NCBI RefSeq assembly: GCF_010646885.2
Contig: NZ_CP050700.1
Coordinates: 656,001-720,000, forward strand
Source of the DNA: Desulfopila sp. IMCC35008
GTDB taxonomy: Bacteria; Desulfobacterota; Desulfobulbia; Desulfobulbales; Desulfocapsaceae
Length of the DNA stretch: 64,000 bases
Direction of reading: 5' to 3'
The notes below the pieces were generated by a model. That model saw only the letters and a list, made by a program, of their open reading frames with translations, was not told where the DNA came from and did no database searches. The translations under genes were made by a program, and so were the position numbers. Below are positions 45,310-53,737 of this stretch, piece by piece (within the stretch, counting starts at the first letter, position 1; each line of letters opens with the position of its first letter).

Positions 45310-45432
45310 TTAAACACCTGAATAGTAGATCATGATAGCAACACAAATAGCAGTAAAGGACGTGAGTCCTAATATGCTGAGGTTCAATATTACAAGGTTT
45401 TTTACATATACTTCGTGGTCTTTCGGTGTCAT
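45310..45432 (-). CDS. 40-residue single-helix membrane protein
   Basis: A small protein with a charged N-terminus (MTPKDHEVYVKNL) and one membrane helix (about residues 13-37, VILNLSILGLTSFTAICVAI). GGAG lies five bases before the ATG on the minus strand. The length, ribosome-binding site and helix together argue for a real small gene. It is not recognised. It may be an accessory subunit of a membrane complex or a small regulator. Confidence 0.55.
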   Translation of the reverse strand: MTPKDHEVYVKNLVILNLSILGLTSFTAICVAIMIYYSGV

Positions 45433-45916
45433 TTTTACTCCTTATGGTACGTAGTAGTTATCAAGACTGTTGCTTGTTTATGGATTTAAGAATTTTCCAG
45501 TTCAGCGTTCATATGAAAAGAGTGAAAAATTTTCTCACCGGGCCATTTGATTACCAAAATTTCCCACTTACTTTTTTCCTGGGAAGATCGTCATCACTAA
45601 TGAATTTGATCTCAATCAGTAGGCGGCATATTCCCTTTGTCACCAGTATCCCTGAAAAAAATGTTGTGTCCTTAAAAGGGGAGTGCCGATCTGTTGGAAG
45701 GATCAAAATTATGTATGAGCTGTATTCCCGTCTGGTGAACGTCATTACTGGTAAACATAGCAATAATCTTGCCAGGTTGAGGGGGGAGCACGCCAGGGGA
45801 TACTATTTTGAGTGTGGGGCGTTATACAAAGCTACCGGTTTGACACTGGTTTGACAGGGTTGTTTCTGGTACCTTGTTTCTGTGGCTGAGTTTCACATTT
45901 TACAGGAGAGATGAAG
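45433..45916. other. Intergenic stretch with one doubtful frame
   Basis: About 480 bp. A plus-strand frame at 45426-45854 (142 codons) overlaps the start of the 40-aa gene, lacks a good ribosome-binding site and has no recognisable motif, so I do not call it a gene. Nothing else is visible apart from the AGGAG before the next gene. Confidence 0.4.
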
Positions 45917-46141
45917 ATGGCTATGAAAAATATTGATGCTGGCGTAATTAAGGAACTTGTCTATGGAGGCCTTGTTGCTGCGGTATGTTTTGGTGCTCCC
46001 GTACTCATGGAATATTTGTTTCCTGAACCTACCGTACTACACGATTTTGTTGACCATACGCCGTATCTCGGATGTTTGATTATCGGGCTGACAATCGTCA
46101 GGTTGGTGCAGCGCAAAAAACATCTTGAAGAAGATGTGTAA
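45917..46141 (+). CDS. Small two-helix membrane protein
   Basis: 74 aa. Two hydrophobic helices (about 13-30 and 47-61) are joined by an acidic, His-containing loop (EPTVLHDFVDHTPY), with a basic-acidic tail RKKHLEEDV. The start at 45917 gives eight bases from AGGAG; ATG at 45911 is too close. It may be related in role to the neighbouring 40-aa membrane protein. Not recognised. Confidence 0.6.
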   Translation: MAMKNIDAGVIKELVYGGLVAAVCFGAPVLMEYLFPEPTVLHDFVDHTPYLGCLIIGLTIVRLVQRKKHLEEDV

Positions 46142-46700
46142 GATGAAGATTATTTCTCTGGCAGTTAACCTGTTACAATCATTCCCGTTTCACCTTTACT
46201 GAAACAACCAAGTATCCCGGGTGCCCTTACTACTGCATCAACCAATTGCACTGCGGATCGCTTAATTTTGGTTTGGTTCACAATTGTTTGCTCTATCTGA
46301 AGACCGTCACATAATGTTTCGTCTTCCAGCAATGCATCGTCTGATCCATTAACCATGAAAACTGCTTGCAGCCTATTTGCTCATGCAGGTTAGCTTGACT
46401 GCTATAGTTGTTTGATATTTTGAACTTTAATGTGATATGTTTCGATAGTTTTCTCGTGAGAACTTTCGGCTTGGGGGTATTTAAAAATCCAGAAATTTTC
46501 GCCAGGCTGGGCGCGGTATCTGCGGGAGTAAGATGCTTGATGAGGCATTTTCAATACCTTTTTAAGGTGTTGGTAATGAAGACTGTGTTGATGCCAGGGG
46601 GCTCATAATGGTATTTCTTACAAGAAGGTAGAGGTTATTTGTACCAGTGTCGTTTTTCAAAGTCACATATCTTTTCTAATTACGGAAGATGGGTAAATAT
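46142..46700. other. Intergenic region before aroQ
   Basis: About 560 bp, AT-rich. A minus-strand frame at 46165-46356 (63 codons) looks mildly protein-like but lacks a start signal. A plus-strand frame at 46408-46608 does not look like protein. Nothing is called. Confidence 0.4.
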
Positions 46701-47159
46701 ATGAAAAAAATCATGGTATTACATGGTATAAATCTCAATATGTTTGGGAGAAGAGACCCCGCTCAATATGGGAGTACCACACTAAAAGAAATCGATGAAG
46801 AACTTGAAAAGCTTGCGGCAGAGCTTGGTGTATCCATAGAATGCTATCAGACCAACCATGAGGGTGAAATGGTTGAAAAAGTCCACCAGATCCATGAGGA
46901 AGAGGTTGACGCTGTTGTTATCAACGCGGGGGCATGGACCCATTACAGTTATGGGCTTATGGATGCAATGGCTATTCTTAAGGTTCCGGTAATTGAGGTA
47001 CACATGTCACAAGTACATTCACGTGAAGAATTTCGCCATTTTTCAATTTTTTCCAATATTGCAAAAGGCCAGATATCTGGTTTTGGTGTAAGGAGTTATC
47101 TACTGGGGCTCAGGGTTGCAGTGGATATCATCATGGAAAACGGAAAGGAGCACTCCTGA
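46701..47159 (+). CDS. aroQ: Type II 3-dehydroquinate dehydratase
   Basis: Third step of the shikimate pathway. 152 aa. Motifs: HGINLNMFGRRDPAQYG near the N-terminus (catalytic Arg and Tyr), QTNHEGEMVEKVHQ, VINAGAWTHYSYGLMDAM and IEVHMSQVHSREEFRH with the catalytic histidine. The usual HGPNLNLLG is changed to HGINLNMFG. Start at 46701 fits the family; ATG at 46689 is nearer to GGAAG. The downstream aroKB fusion serves the same pathway. Confidence 0.92.
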   Translation: MKKIMVLHGINLNMFGRRDPAQYGSTTLKEIDEELEKLAAELGVSIECYQTNHEGEMVEKVHQIHEEEVDAVVINAGAWTHYSYGLMDAMAILKVPVIEVHMSQVHSREEFRHFSIFSNIAKGQISGFGVRSYLLGLRVAVDIIMENGKEHS

Positions 47160-47293
47160 TCAAGATCCATCACAAATTGAAGGGTCTGCGGGCGGGAATA
47201 AGAGGATATTGCCGGAACGCTAATCCGACATTCTCTCTTTGGATGTATGGTTACTGATACCTATATATATCAGACAAACCTGCGTTTGAGTGG

Positions 47294-47518
47294 ATGTGCA
47301 AGAAAGATCAAAAGCCTGAATGGGACAAAAACACCGAGATTTTACTGCGCATGTCAGTGTGGAGTGCCTGGGGGCGATTGAGGTTATTTACTAATAATGA
47401 GTTGCTGCCACAGGTGAAAGCAGCTGTAAAGAATCTTTCATATCAAAAAGAAAAACAACTCTCTGTAGATCTTACAGGTCAAGTAGGGCAGAAAATAGAT
47501 ATGTACCAAGAAGTGTAA
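47294..47518 (+). CDS. Possible small hypothetical protein
   Basis: 74 aa, basic, with a tryptophan-rich helix (LLRMSVWSAWGRLRLF). No strong ribosome-binding site. It lies between aroQ and aroKB. I do not recognise it and it may not be translated. Confidence 0.35.
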   Translation: MCKKDQKPEWDKNTEILLRMSVWSAWGRLRLFTNNELLPQVKAAVKNLSYQKEKQLSVDLTGQVGQKIDMYQEV

Positions 47519-47603
47519 AAGATATTTCTGCGCCTTATTGCCATATACAGTATAATCATCACCTCAACCATTCAAAATATAAGCAATAATTATAGATGAG
47601 AAC

Positions 47604-49202
47604 ATGATGCAGGATAAGGATAATAGAAACATTGTTCTGACCGGTTTTATGGGTACTGGCAAGACAACGGTCGGAAAACTGCTGGCGGCTCAGCTGAATC
47701 GCGAATTCGTCGATACGGATGATCTGATTCAGGTACGGGAAGGAATGGCTATTCCCGATATTTTTTTGAAATACGGAGAAACCGTTTTCAGGAAAATGGA
47801 GTCTGAAGTTGCCAAGGAGTTGGGCAAAAGAGAAAGACTGGTGATTTCGACAGGTGGTCGTCTCATGTTAGACCCGGCAAATGTTGAGGCACTGAGCAGG
47901 GAAGGGAGAGTTTTTTGCTTGATCGCCACTCCTCAGGAAATTCTTTCCCGGATCGAAAATGACGATGAGCACATACGCCCTTTGCTGGAAGGTCCCAATC
48001 CGGACGAACGGATTGTAGAACTCCTGAAAGAGCGGCAAAAAGGGTATCATCGTTTCCAGAAAATTATTACAAATGACAAAACACCTGAAGAGGTCACTGC
48101 TGACCTGCTTGACATTTTCCATGATGATCCCAAGCGATTCTCAATTGATCATCCTGCCGCACCATATGAATATGTTGTAGGTAGTGGCATCTTACCCTTT
48201 ATCCGTCAGCTTACAGGCGTAACGGGTCAGATCGTGGTTATCACAGATACAGCAGTGAAAGAGTTGTATGGGCCGAGCTGTATTGATATTGATCATATAA
48301 TCTCCTTCCCAGTTGGAAACCACCACAAAAATCTTGCCACTGTACAATCGATATATGACAAGCTCATTGATATCGGCTTTGATCGTTCCGGCACAATTGT
48401 GGCGCTTGGGGGGAGTATTGTCGGCGATGTAGCTGGCTATGTGGCGGCAACATATATGAGAGGGGTTAATTTTATTCAATGCCCGACTAGCTTGCTGGCA
48501 ATGGCTGATACCAGTATAGGCGGAAAAGCAAGCATTGATCTGCCTCAAGGGAAGAACCTGATAGGGGTGTACAAACAACCCTCAATGGTAATTGCCGATG
48601 TAGCAACACTTCAGACTTTACCTCCTGAAGCGTTTACAGCCGGAATGGCAGAAATCGTAAAGCACGGACTTATTGCAGATTCCGGCCTTCTTGCCAAAGT
48701 AGAGCATGGCAACTGGCATCATGAATCGGGAACCCTCTTTACCTCTCTTTTTGAGGTACAGGCATTGGTCGCTCAAGCCATTCAGGTGAAAATTGAGATA
48801 GTCCAGGAAGACCCTTTCGAGAGTGGACGCAGATTCTCACTGAACCTGGGGCACACTTTTGCACACGCAATTGAACAGGTAAGCGGGTACAGTATAAATC
48901 ACGGTGAGGCTGTATCGATGGGGATGGTTGCAGCAGCCAATCTCTCATACCGTCTTGGTCATTGTCAGCCCGACGTGCAGACTCGAATTGAGGCTATACT
49001 TGCAACAATAGGTTTGCCCATACGTATCCCTGGGCTTGACCCGATTCTGCTGGTTAAAGCAATGGAGAGTGATAAAAAACGGCTGGGTACCAATATCCGT
49101 TTTGTTCTTCCAGGACGATCCGGAAATGCTCTTGTTGTTGATAATGTTGACAGATCAGCTGTGATGGCAACCCTTCACGAGATGAAACGATCAGTTGCTT
49201 AG
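47604..49202 (+). CDS. aroKB: Fused shikimate kinase and 3-dehydroquinate synthase
   Basis: Two shikimate-pathway enzymes in one 532-aa chain. Residues 1-170 are shikimate kinase with P-loop GFMGTGKTT (14-22), DTDDLIQ and the variant STGGRLM instead of STGGG. Residues about 190-532 are dehydroquinate synthase: ALGGSIVGDVAGYVAATYMRG, TSLLAMADTSIGGKASIDLP, KNLIGVYKQP, EIVKHG and the metal-binding GHTFAHAIE. AroQ lies just upstream, so three of the early steps cluster here. A hairpin (49238-49258) ends the transcript. Confidence 0.93.
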   Translation: MMQDKDNRNIVLTGFMGTGKTTVGKLLAAQLNREFVDTDDLIQVREGMAIPDIFLKYGETVFRKMESEVAKELGKRERLVISTGGRLMLDPANVEALSREGRVFCLIATPQEILSRIENDDEHIRPLLEGPNPDERIVELLKERQKGYHRFQKIITNDKTPEEVTADLLDIFHDDPKRFSIDHPAAPYEYVVGSGILPFIRQLTGVTGQIVVITDTAVKELYGPSCIDIDHIISFPVGNHHKNLATVQSIYDKLIDIGFDRSGTIVALGGSIVGDVAGYVAATYMRGVNFIQCPTSLLAMADTSIGGKASIDLPQGKNLIGVYKQPSMVIADVATLQTLPPEAFTAGMAEIVKHGLIADSGLLAKVEHGNWHHESGTLFTSLFEVQALVAQAIQVKIEIVQEDPFESGRRFSLNLGHTFAHAIEQVSGYSINHGEAVSMGMVAAANLSYRLGHCQPDVQTRIEAILATIGLPIRIPGLDPILLVKAMESDKKRLGTNIRFVLPGRSGNALVVDNVDRSAVMATLHEMKRSVA

Positions 49203-49237
49203 AAGCAGAAGCATTATATGGACAGGCGCACTTTGAT

Positions 49238-49258
49238 AGGCGAGGTTACTCCTCGCCT
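49238..49258 (+). terminator. Hairpin after aroKB
   Basis: AGGCGAGG and CCTCGCCT pair over five bases, 36 bp after the stop. No T-run follows. It overlaps the end of a minus-strand gene fragment. Confidence 0.4.
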
Positions 49259-49367
49259 GGTAACGGCAACATCAATCGAAAACCAATAAAAGACGTATTT
49301 CTAGTTGGCTCGGATGGAATTCTCTTGGCAGGCCTGCAGCTCCAAACAGCCCCGGAATAGCTCCCCC
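49246..49367 (-). pseudogene. C-terminal tail of an SUMF1/FGE-type (sulfatase-modifying factor) protein
   Basis: The minus-strand frame ending at 49246 encodes GGSYSGAVWSCRPAKR, then IPSEPTRNTSFIGFRLMLPL. This is the unmistakable end of formylglycine-generating-enzyme-type domains (RGGSW..., CR.A.R, NIGFRL). Upstream the frame runs into the 58-bp tRNA repeat at 49368, so the gene is cut exactly at the repeat border. Everything before this tail is missing from the window. Confidence 0.7.
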
Positions 49368-49425
49368 CCTTGATATGTTTTGGTAGCGGGGGAGGGATTT
49401 GAACCCCCGACCTTCGGGTTATGAG
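49368..49425. repeat. 58-bp direct repeat, distal att-like copy of the tRNA-fMet 3' half
   Basis: Identical, in the same orientation, to 55973-56030. It contains the tRNA from the anticodon loop to the encoded CCA, plus 13 bp of downstream flank. Beyond position 49425 the sequence leaves the tRNA (AACGATC instead of CCCGACG), so the 5' half of the tRNA is absent here. It is therefore a partial copy, as left by site-specific integration. Confidence 0.9.
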
Positions 49426-49905
49426 AACGATCACCTGAAATGTCCCTAATTACCCTGTGTAACCTAAGTGCATTGTAATTGCTTAATTATTACTATATTT
49501 GTCAGTTCTGAACATCCCTGAAATATCCTCAGAAAACCTTATAGATCTGGATTTATTTGGTTCATCCGATGCTATTCGGCGTACGGCGTACATCAAGTTG
49601 GGTTTTATCTGTTCAATATTGCGTGCTGGTAATCGTGAAACGTGTACGCTGATCAACGATCGTCTTAGTAATCATTCAGATCCGATTATGTCTGAGCATG
49701 TCATTCGAATCAATTTTTGAGGCATGAAATAAATTTGGATTGTCCTTGAGTGAGAAAAGGGTGGCCGCCAAATCAGTTTACAAATATATCAAACAAGCGA
49801 TTCAGCTTCGTCAAACACCTTGCCAGCCGGGTACTATTACGATAGTCTCATGATAATAATGGATTGCCAAATCAATAGCACATTTTGCGGTGAACCCGTG
49901 GAGTT
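49426..49905 (+). other. Left end of the island with one possible small gene
   Basis: About 480 bp. A TTG-started frame at 49499-49720 (73 codons) reads protein-like (DAIRRTAYIKLGFICSIL, LINDRLSNHSDPIMSEHV), but it has no ribosome-binding site and could be the end of a lost gene. The remainder shows nothing. Confidence 0.35.
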
Positions 49906-51624
49906 ATGAAACGACGCATCGGTTTTTCCACACAGATTCTTCTCCTACTCATCTCCTTATGCGTGCTCTGCATAGGTCTTGTCGGTGTTATCAGCTACAG
50001 AATCACTAAAAAACTGAACACCGACTTGGTAATGACCAACATCCAGACCTTGACCGATGCAACGTACAACTTAATCGACTCTGCGGTCAACGCATCAATC
50101 AGAAATCACCTGCGGGCGATTGCCGAACAGAACCAAAAAGTGATGGAGATGTTCTACTCCCATGTAAAATCGGGAGATCTGACTGCAGATGCGGCTAGAG
50201 CAGAAATTGAAAAACTCTTCTTAAATCAGACCATCGGGGAAACCGGATACACTTATGTCATCGATTCAAATGGAATTCTCAAGGTTCATCCGCTTCTGAA
50301 AGGCTCGAATCTATCCAAATATGCCTTCATTAACGAACAGATATCACGAAAAAAAGGATACATGGAGTACTTGTGGAAAAACCCGACTGATATTCAACCT
50401 CGGGAGAAGGCCCTCTATATGACCTATTTTGAAAAATGGGATGCGATTATCTCCGTTTCCTCTTACAAATCGGAATTCACCTCTCTCATAAACATCAATG
50501 ATTTCAAGAGTAAGATTCTGGCTATTGTCCTTGGGCAAACCGGTTATATGTACATAATGAATTCGCAAGGAAAACTCATAGTCCATCCGAAACTTGAAGG
50601 AACAAGCATTTTCGAATCAATCGACTCGCAAGGGAATCATTTCATTCAAAATATAATAAAAACGAAGAACGGGACCATCGTTTATCCCTGGAGGAACCCT
50701 GGAGAAGCTGTCCCGCGAGTAAAAATCGTTATCTATAGATATTTCGAACCGCTGGATTGGTACCTTTGCAGTGGCGTATACATAGACGAATTGATAGAAC
50801 CTATCGAATCCATGAGAAACCGGTTAGCATTCATCGCCCTCTGCATCCTCATCTTTGCCGTTTGTATGTCCCTCTGGTACAGCAAGATTCTCCTTCAACC
50901 AATAAACGGTTTGATCCAAGCAACCAAAAATGTGATCGACGGAGATTATGATGGTGATGTCGAGCTGGACACTGAACGTGGTGATGAGATTGGCAGCCTG
51001 ACTGAAATATTTTGCAAAATGCTGAAGCAAGTAAGACAATATCTCACCGAACTTGAGACTGTAAATATCAACCTAGAAAAGAAGGTTGAAGAGAGAACCC
51101 GACAGTTAGAAGCGCTTTCCAACCAGGATGGCTTGACCGGTATCGCCAACCGCCGGAAACTTGATGAATATCTCAAGCATGAATTCGAGATGGCTGCCCG
51201 CAACAAATTAACCCTCTCAATTATTATTTTGGACATTGACTACTTCAAGCGATTCAATGATACGTATGGTCATCCGATGGGTGATACATGTCTGAAAAAA
51301 GTTGCCCAGGAACTTTCTGCTACACTGCAAAGGGCAACCGACTTTGTCGCCCGTTATGGCGGTGAGGAGTTTGTGGCCGTTCTTAGCAACAGCTCGCACA
51401 AGGATACTTTAGAAATTGCTGAACGTATCCGCACCAAAATCGAGCTGCTCGCAATCCCACATGAGGCTTCGTTGGTAGCCCCCATAGTGACGATCAGCCT
51501 GGGTGTCTGTACCCTAACTGATTACCAGTCCATCTCCCTCAATGATTTTATCGCCTTGGCAGATAGAGCTCTGTATAAGGCCAAAGAGAATGGCCGAAAT
51601 CGCACAGAATCGCTCCGCGCCTAA
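49906..51624 (+). CDS. Diguanylate cyclase with tandem Cache sensor
   Basis: 572 aa, makes c-di-GMP. A membrane helix (10-31) is followed by a periplasmic region with two Cache-type repeats (GETGYTYVIDSNGILKVHP at about 111-129 and GQTGYMYIMNSQGKLIVHP at 210-228). A second helix (about 308-325), a HAMP segment and a coiled coil lead to the GGDEF domain. The active site is GGEEF at 485-489, with an inhibitory I-site RATD at 476-479, five residues before it. It is intact and lies inside the tRNA island. The ligand is probably a small organic acid or amino acid by family habit, but is unknown. Confidence 0.92.
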   Translation: MKRRIGFSTQILLLLISLCVLCIGLVGVISYRITKKLNTDLVMTNIQTLTDATYNLIDSAVNASIRNHLRAIAEQNQKVMEMFYSHVKSGDLTADAARAEIEKLFLNQTIGETGYTYVIDSNGILKVHPLLKGSNLSKYAFINEQISRKKGYMEYLWKNPTDIQPREKALYMTYFEKWDAIISVSSYKSEFTSLININDFKSKILAIVLGQTGYMYIMNSQGKLIVHPKLEGTSIFESIDSQGNHFIQNIIKTKNGTIVYPWRNPGEAVPRVKIVIYRYFEPLDWYLCSGVYIDELIEPIESMRNRLAFIALCILIFAVCMSLWYSKILLQPINGLIQATKNVIDGDYDGDVELDTERGDEIGSLTEIFCKMLKQVRQYLTELETVNINLEKKVEERTRQLEALSNQDGLTGIANRRKLDEYLKHEFEMAARNKLTLSIIILDIDYFKRFNDTYGHPMGDTCLKKVAQELSATLQRATDFVARYGGEEFVAVLSNSSHKDTLEIAERIRTKIELLAIPHEASLVAPIVTISLGVCTLTDYQSISLNDFIALADRALYKAKENGRNRTESLRA

Positions 51625-51647
51625 GAGGTTTTTGGGGGATAAGTACA

Positions 51648-51797
51648 ATGCCAGTTGATGTGACCATGCAACTTCAAAGAGGTGGTCTCGGTTTTCTGGA
51701 CAGAACCATGATTAAGATTGACATTGGCAGCAAAAGGCTTTCCCCAGTGCGTCCTGCTTATGATGTTCCTGTCAAGGTAGGACAAAGAAGCCCTTAA
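51648..51797 (+). CDS. Possible small gene after the diguanylate cyclase
   Basis: 49 codons, with GGGGGA eight bases before the ATG, 23 bp after the cyclase stop. It encodes a basic peptide (MPVDVTMQLQRGGLGFLD, then KIDIGSKRLSPVRPAYD). I do not recognise it; it may be a gene fragment. Confidence 0.3.
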   Translation: MPVDVTMQLQRGGLGFLDRTMIKIDIGSKRLSPVRPAYDVPVKVGQRSP

Positions 51798-52008
51798 AAT
51801 GATCTGAAATATAGCAACTCTCTACCCAATATGCTCAAACCTCCCTCTGCTTTCGTGTTGCTAGGTTTCGCGAAAATCGGTGTTTTTTAGATACAGGAAC
51901 TGTACGTGACATGTTCTGCTTATTCTATTTATATTAGCATGTTAGGTATCGATTTTTTCGCCTTACCCTCAAGTCAAGTTTTTTCTTTGGTCAGAGGCCC
52001 ATCAGCGA
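51798..52008. other. Island stretch without recognised genes
   Basis: About 210 bp, AT-rich, between the small frame and the recombinase remnant. Nothing identifiable apart from the hairpin at 51997-52024. Confidence 0.4.
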
Positions 52009-52024
52009 CTAGTTCCTGATGGGC
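51997..52024 (-). terminator. Hairpin at the end of the minus-strand recombinase remnant
   Basis: GCCCATCAG and CTGATGGGC pair perfectly over ten bases and enclose the final stop codon of the recombinase fragment. A-rich bases follow on the minus strand at a distance. Confidence 0.45.
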
Positions 52025-52209
52025 GGGATCGCTGCTGCCAGCGTATCGTCACCATCGACCTCCAGATTTTCCATCACCCGTTAATAATCATGCTGGGTTT
52101 TCAGATGAGACAACCTGCTGTACTGCATGGTCAATTCAATATCTGATTGACCAAGCAGCTCCTGAATGGCAACAATATCAACGCCGCTATTGAGTAACTG
52201 GGTTGCCAT
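52009..52209 (-). pseudogene. Tyrosine recombinase C-terminal fragment
   Basis: From 52209 the minus strand reads MATQLLNSGVDIVAIQELLG, then QSDIELTMQYSRLSHL. This is the last part of a phage-type integrase catalytic domain, with the GxS box (here LGQS) and the nucleophile tyrosine in MQYSRL. An in-frame TAA at 52081 interrupts it, and the frame then continues through VMENLEVDGDDTLAAAIPPI to a stop at 52009. Everything upstream of the ATQLL motif is missing. Confidence 0.75.
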
Positions 52210-52232
52210 ACTATGGCAACCCAGTTACTCAA
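52190..52232. repeat. 43-bp perfect palindrome joining two recombinase fragments
   Basis: TTGAGTAACTGGGTTGCCATA (21 bases), one C, then its exact reverse complement. Each arm encodes MATQLLN, the start of a recombinase fragment reading outward. It marks a head-to-head junction. Confidence 0.9.
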
Positions 52233-52308
52233 CGCGGGTGCTGATGTAGTTACGATCCAGCAACTATTGGGACACTCCAAAATAGAACTGACAATGTGCT
52301 ACAGCTAA
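52213..52308 (+). pseudogene. Second tyrosine recombinase C-terminal fragment
   Basis: From 52213 the plus strand reads MATQLLNAGADVVTIQQLLG, then HSKIELTMCYS and a stop. The pattern is the integrase box LGHS and the catalytic tyrosine in MCYS (usually RYxH). It differs from the opposite fragment at several residues, so the two come from related but different integrases. It stops directly after the nucleophile tyrosine. Confidence 0.75.
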
Positions 52309-52344
52309 CTCTCAATAGTATTTGGTTGAAAAGTGTAGTCTTTG

Positions 52345-52641
52345 CTATGTGTGAGAATTTGAGGCGTTAGCTTCTAGGTTCATGATATTGTGAAAAGTTT
52401 GGTTCACCTGTAAGTATCCACGTTTTATCCGTTCCTGCCGGAATCGCTCATACTCCTTCAGCATTCCTGACTCTTCAAGAAAACGCTGCTTTTTACCAGG
52501 TTGTCCTTTGGTGCCAATTCTTTCCCATCTCCTGATCAGTATAAATTCCAAAAGGTCCTTCCCGGCGAATAGCTCATAGAACGCTTTTCTATTTCGGTGG
52601 TGGATGATGCACACATAATATGAGTATCTGTGGCACTCCAT
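52345..52641 (-). CDS. WGR-domain protein
   Basis: 98 aa. The segment RRWERIGTKGQPGKKQRFL, with later FRQERIKRGYLQV, follows the WGR domain pattern (W-G-R-I-G...G...K...GY), with glutamate replacing the first glycine. WGR domains occur in PARPs and in small proteins on plasmids and integrative elements, where they may bind nucleic acid ends. It lies downstream of the partition genes on the same strand. The exact role is unknown. Confidence 0.65.
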   Translation of the reverse strand: MECHRYSYYVCIIHHRNRKAFYELFAGKDLLEFILIRRWERIGTKGQPGKKQRFLEESGMLKEYERFRQERIKRGYLQVNQTFHNIMNLEANASNSHT

Positions 52642-52716
52642 CTTTTATCTTTTTCCCTGAATTTTACCATGGTTGATGAAGGGGAATTTGTATCTCCTCT
52701 CTCGTCTGACTTAGTA

Positions 52717-52780
52717 TTAAAAGGTAAAAAGGTAAAAAGGTAAAAAGGATAAAAGGGTAAAAGGGTAAAAGGATAAAAAG
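52717..52780. repeat. Tandem 8-bp repeats (AAAAAGGT-like)
   Basis: About eight consecutive copies of AAAAAGGT or close variants (AAAAAGGAT, AAAAGGGT) lie directly after the end of the parA partner gene. A shorter run of the same motif lies before parA. The arrangement recalls a plasmid centromere or an operator for a small DNA-binding partition protein. Confidence 0.6.
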
Positions 52781-52795
52781 ATATAAAAATATCTA

Positions 52796-53077
52796 TTAAG
52801 CATTGTTTTCTCTTTTGTATGCTTCTAACGCTTTTTCAAGGAGTTCGACCTTTTTCATTTTTCCAAAGAAGGCAATACGCCTGAACTCTTCATCGAATTC
52901 AGCGGTGACTTTGGTGGCAAATTGCACTGTACGACCTGTTTTGTTTCGTGGTTTACGTGCAGGTGCTGTTTCAGGCGCATCGAGGTTGTTGTCATTATCC
53001 TCAGGCGATGGAGCCTCTCCGAAGCGGCTTTTCTTGGTTTGTTTTAACTTGCTGAAATCTGCCATTGTACTACTCAC
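52796..53077 (-). CDS. Small partner of ParA, putative centromere-binding protein
   Basis: 93 aa. The N-terminal 50 residues look disordered and charged (SPEDNDNNLDAPETAPARKPR). The C-terminal ~45 residues (TVQFATKVTAEFDEEFRRIA, then KMKKVELLEKALEAYKREN) fit a ribbon-helix-helix dimerisation fold, as in ParG/CopG-type proteins. Its start overlaps the parA stop by 8 bp. The order ParA, small partner, then tandem repeats is that of type Ib partition cassettes. Confidence 0.65.
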   Translation of the reverse strand: MSSTMADFSKLKQTKKSRFGEAPSPEDNDNNLDAPETAPARKPRNKTGRTVQFATKVTAEFDEEFRRIAFFGKMKKVELLEKALEAYKRENNA

Positions 53078-53705
53078 TTAATAGATTTGTTAAGATGCTT
53101 TCAAGAACAACGTTTGCCTTTTCGTTGAGGCTTTTCCACTTTGTTTCTGTTAATGAATATCCATCGTTTTGGGCTTGTCTGTAACCAGGCTTTTCGTAGA
53201 CACAGCCCTCAAGTACCTTAAAACCGGATTCTGTGATAAACTCCCGTGCATCGTCGATTTCAGATGCTGTATTCACCCTGGACAAAGCAAAGAAAATGTT
53301 ACCGCGAGGTATCTGGTTTTTTACCAATTCATGTCCAAGCTTGATAGTAGGGACGAGATCAGCCCTGCTTGAACAGCATGGCAAGACAATGAGGTCTGAA
53401 ATTTTCCCCGCAGCTAGTGTCCCTTTACTGGCCCTGGGAGTACCATCAATAATCAGAAAATCATAATTGCTGTTTGTGATGGATTTTCTGAGGTCGTAGA
53501 TCGTTGCAAAGATTTCCACAGAACCAATAGAGGCAATGCCATTATTAAGACGCTGCCTATGAAGATCCGAGAGGGTACCCTGTTGAGTGTCCATGTCGGC
53601 GACCTTTACAGATAGACCACTTTGGGATGCCTCATAAGCAGTTGCGAGGGCCAGGGTGCTTTTGCCAACGCCGCCTTTTTGGGAGACGAATGAGATGGTT
53701 TTCAT
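53070..53705 (-). CDS. parA: ParA-type partition ATPase
   Basis: 211 aa, deviant Walker A KGGVGKSTLA (10-19) with the two lysines typical of ParA/MinD, DMDTQQGTLSDL, and FLIIDGTPRASKGTL. The small size and lack of an N-terminal HTH place it with type Ib (ParF-like) ATPases of plasmids and integrative elements. It forms ATP-dependent filaments or gradients to segregate DNA. It is coupled to the small partner gene. Repeats at 53738-53757 lie in its promoter region. Confidence 0.88.
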   Translation of the reverse strand: MKTISFVSQKGGVGKSTLALATAYEASQSGLSVKVADMDTQQGTLSDLHRQRLNNGIASIGSVEIFATIYDLRKSITNSNYDFLIIDGTPRASKGTLAAGKISDLIVLPCCSSRADLVPTIKLGHELVKNQIPRGNIFFALSRVNTASEIDDAREFITESGFKVLEGCVYEKPGYRQAQNDGYSLTETKWKSLNEKANVVLESILTNLLSE

Positions 53706-53737
53706 GGTAATTGAGAATGTATATAAAGATCAATTAG

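Noticed and set aside
45086-45346. 86-codon minus-strand frame
   Set aside because: It covers the flagellin terminator and part of the 40-aa gene and has no ribosome-binding site or motif.
49368-49425. A second complete tRNA gene
   Set aside because: Only the 3' half is present; the sequence beyond the anticodon loop cannot form the D arm and acceptor stem.
52717-52780. CRISPR array
   Set aside because: The repeat unit is only 8 bp, directly tandem without spacers, and no cas genes are present.
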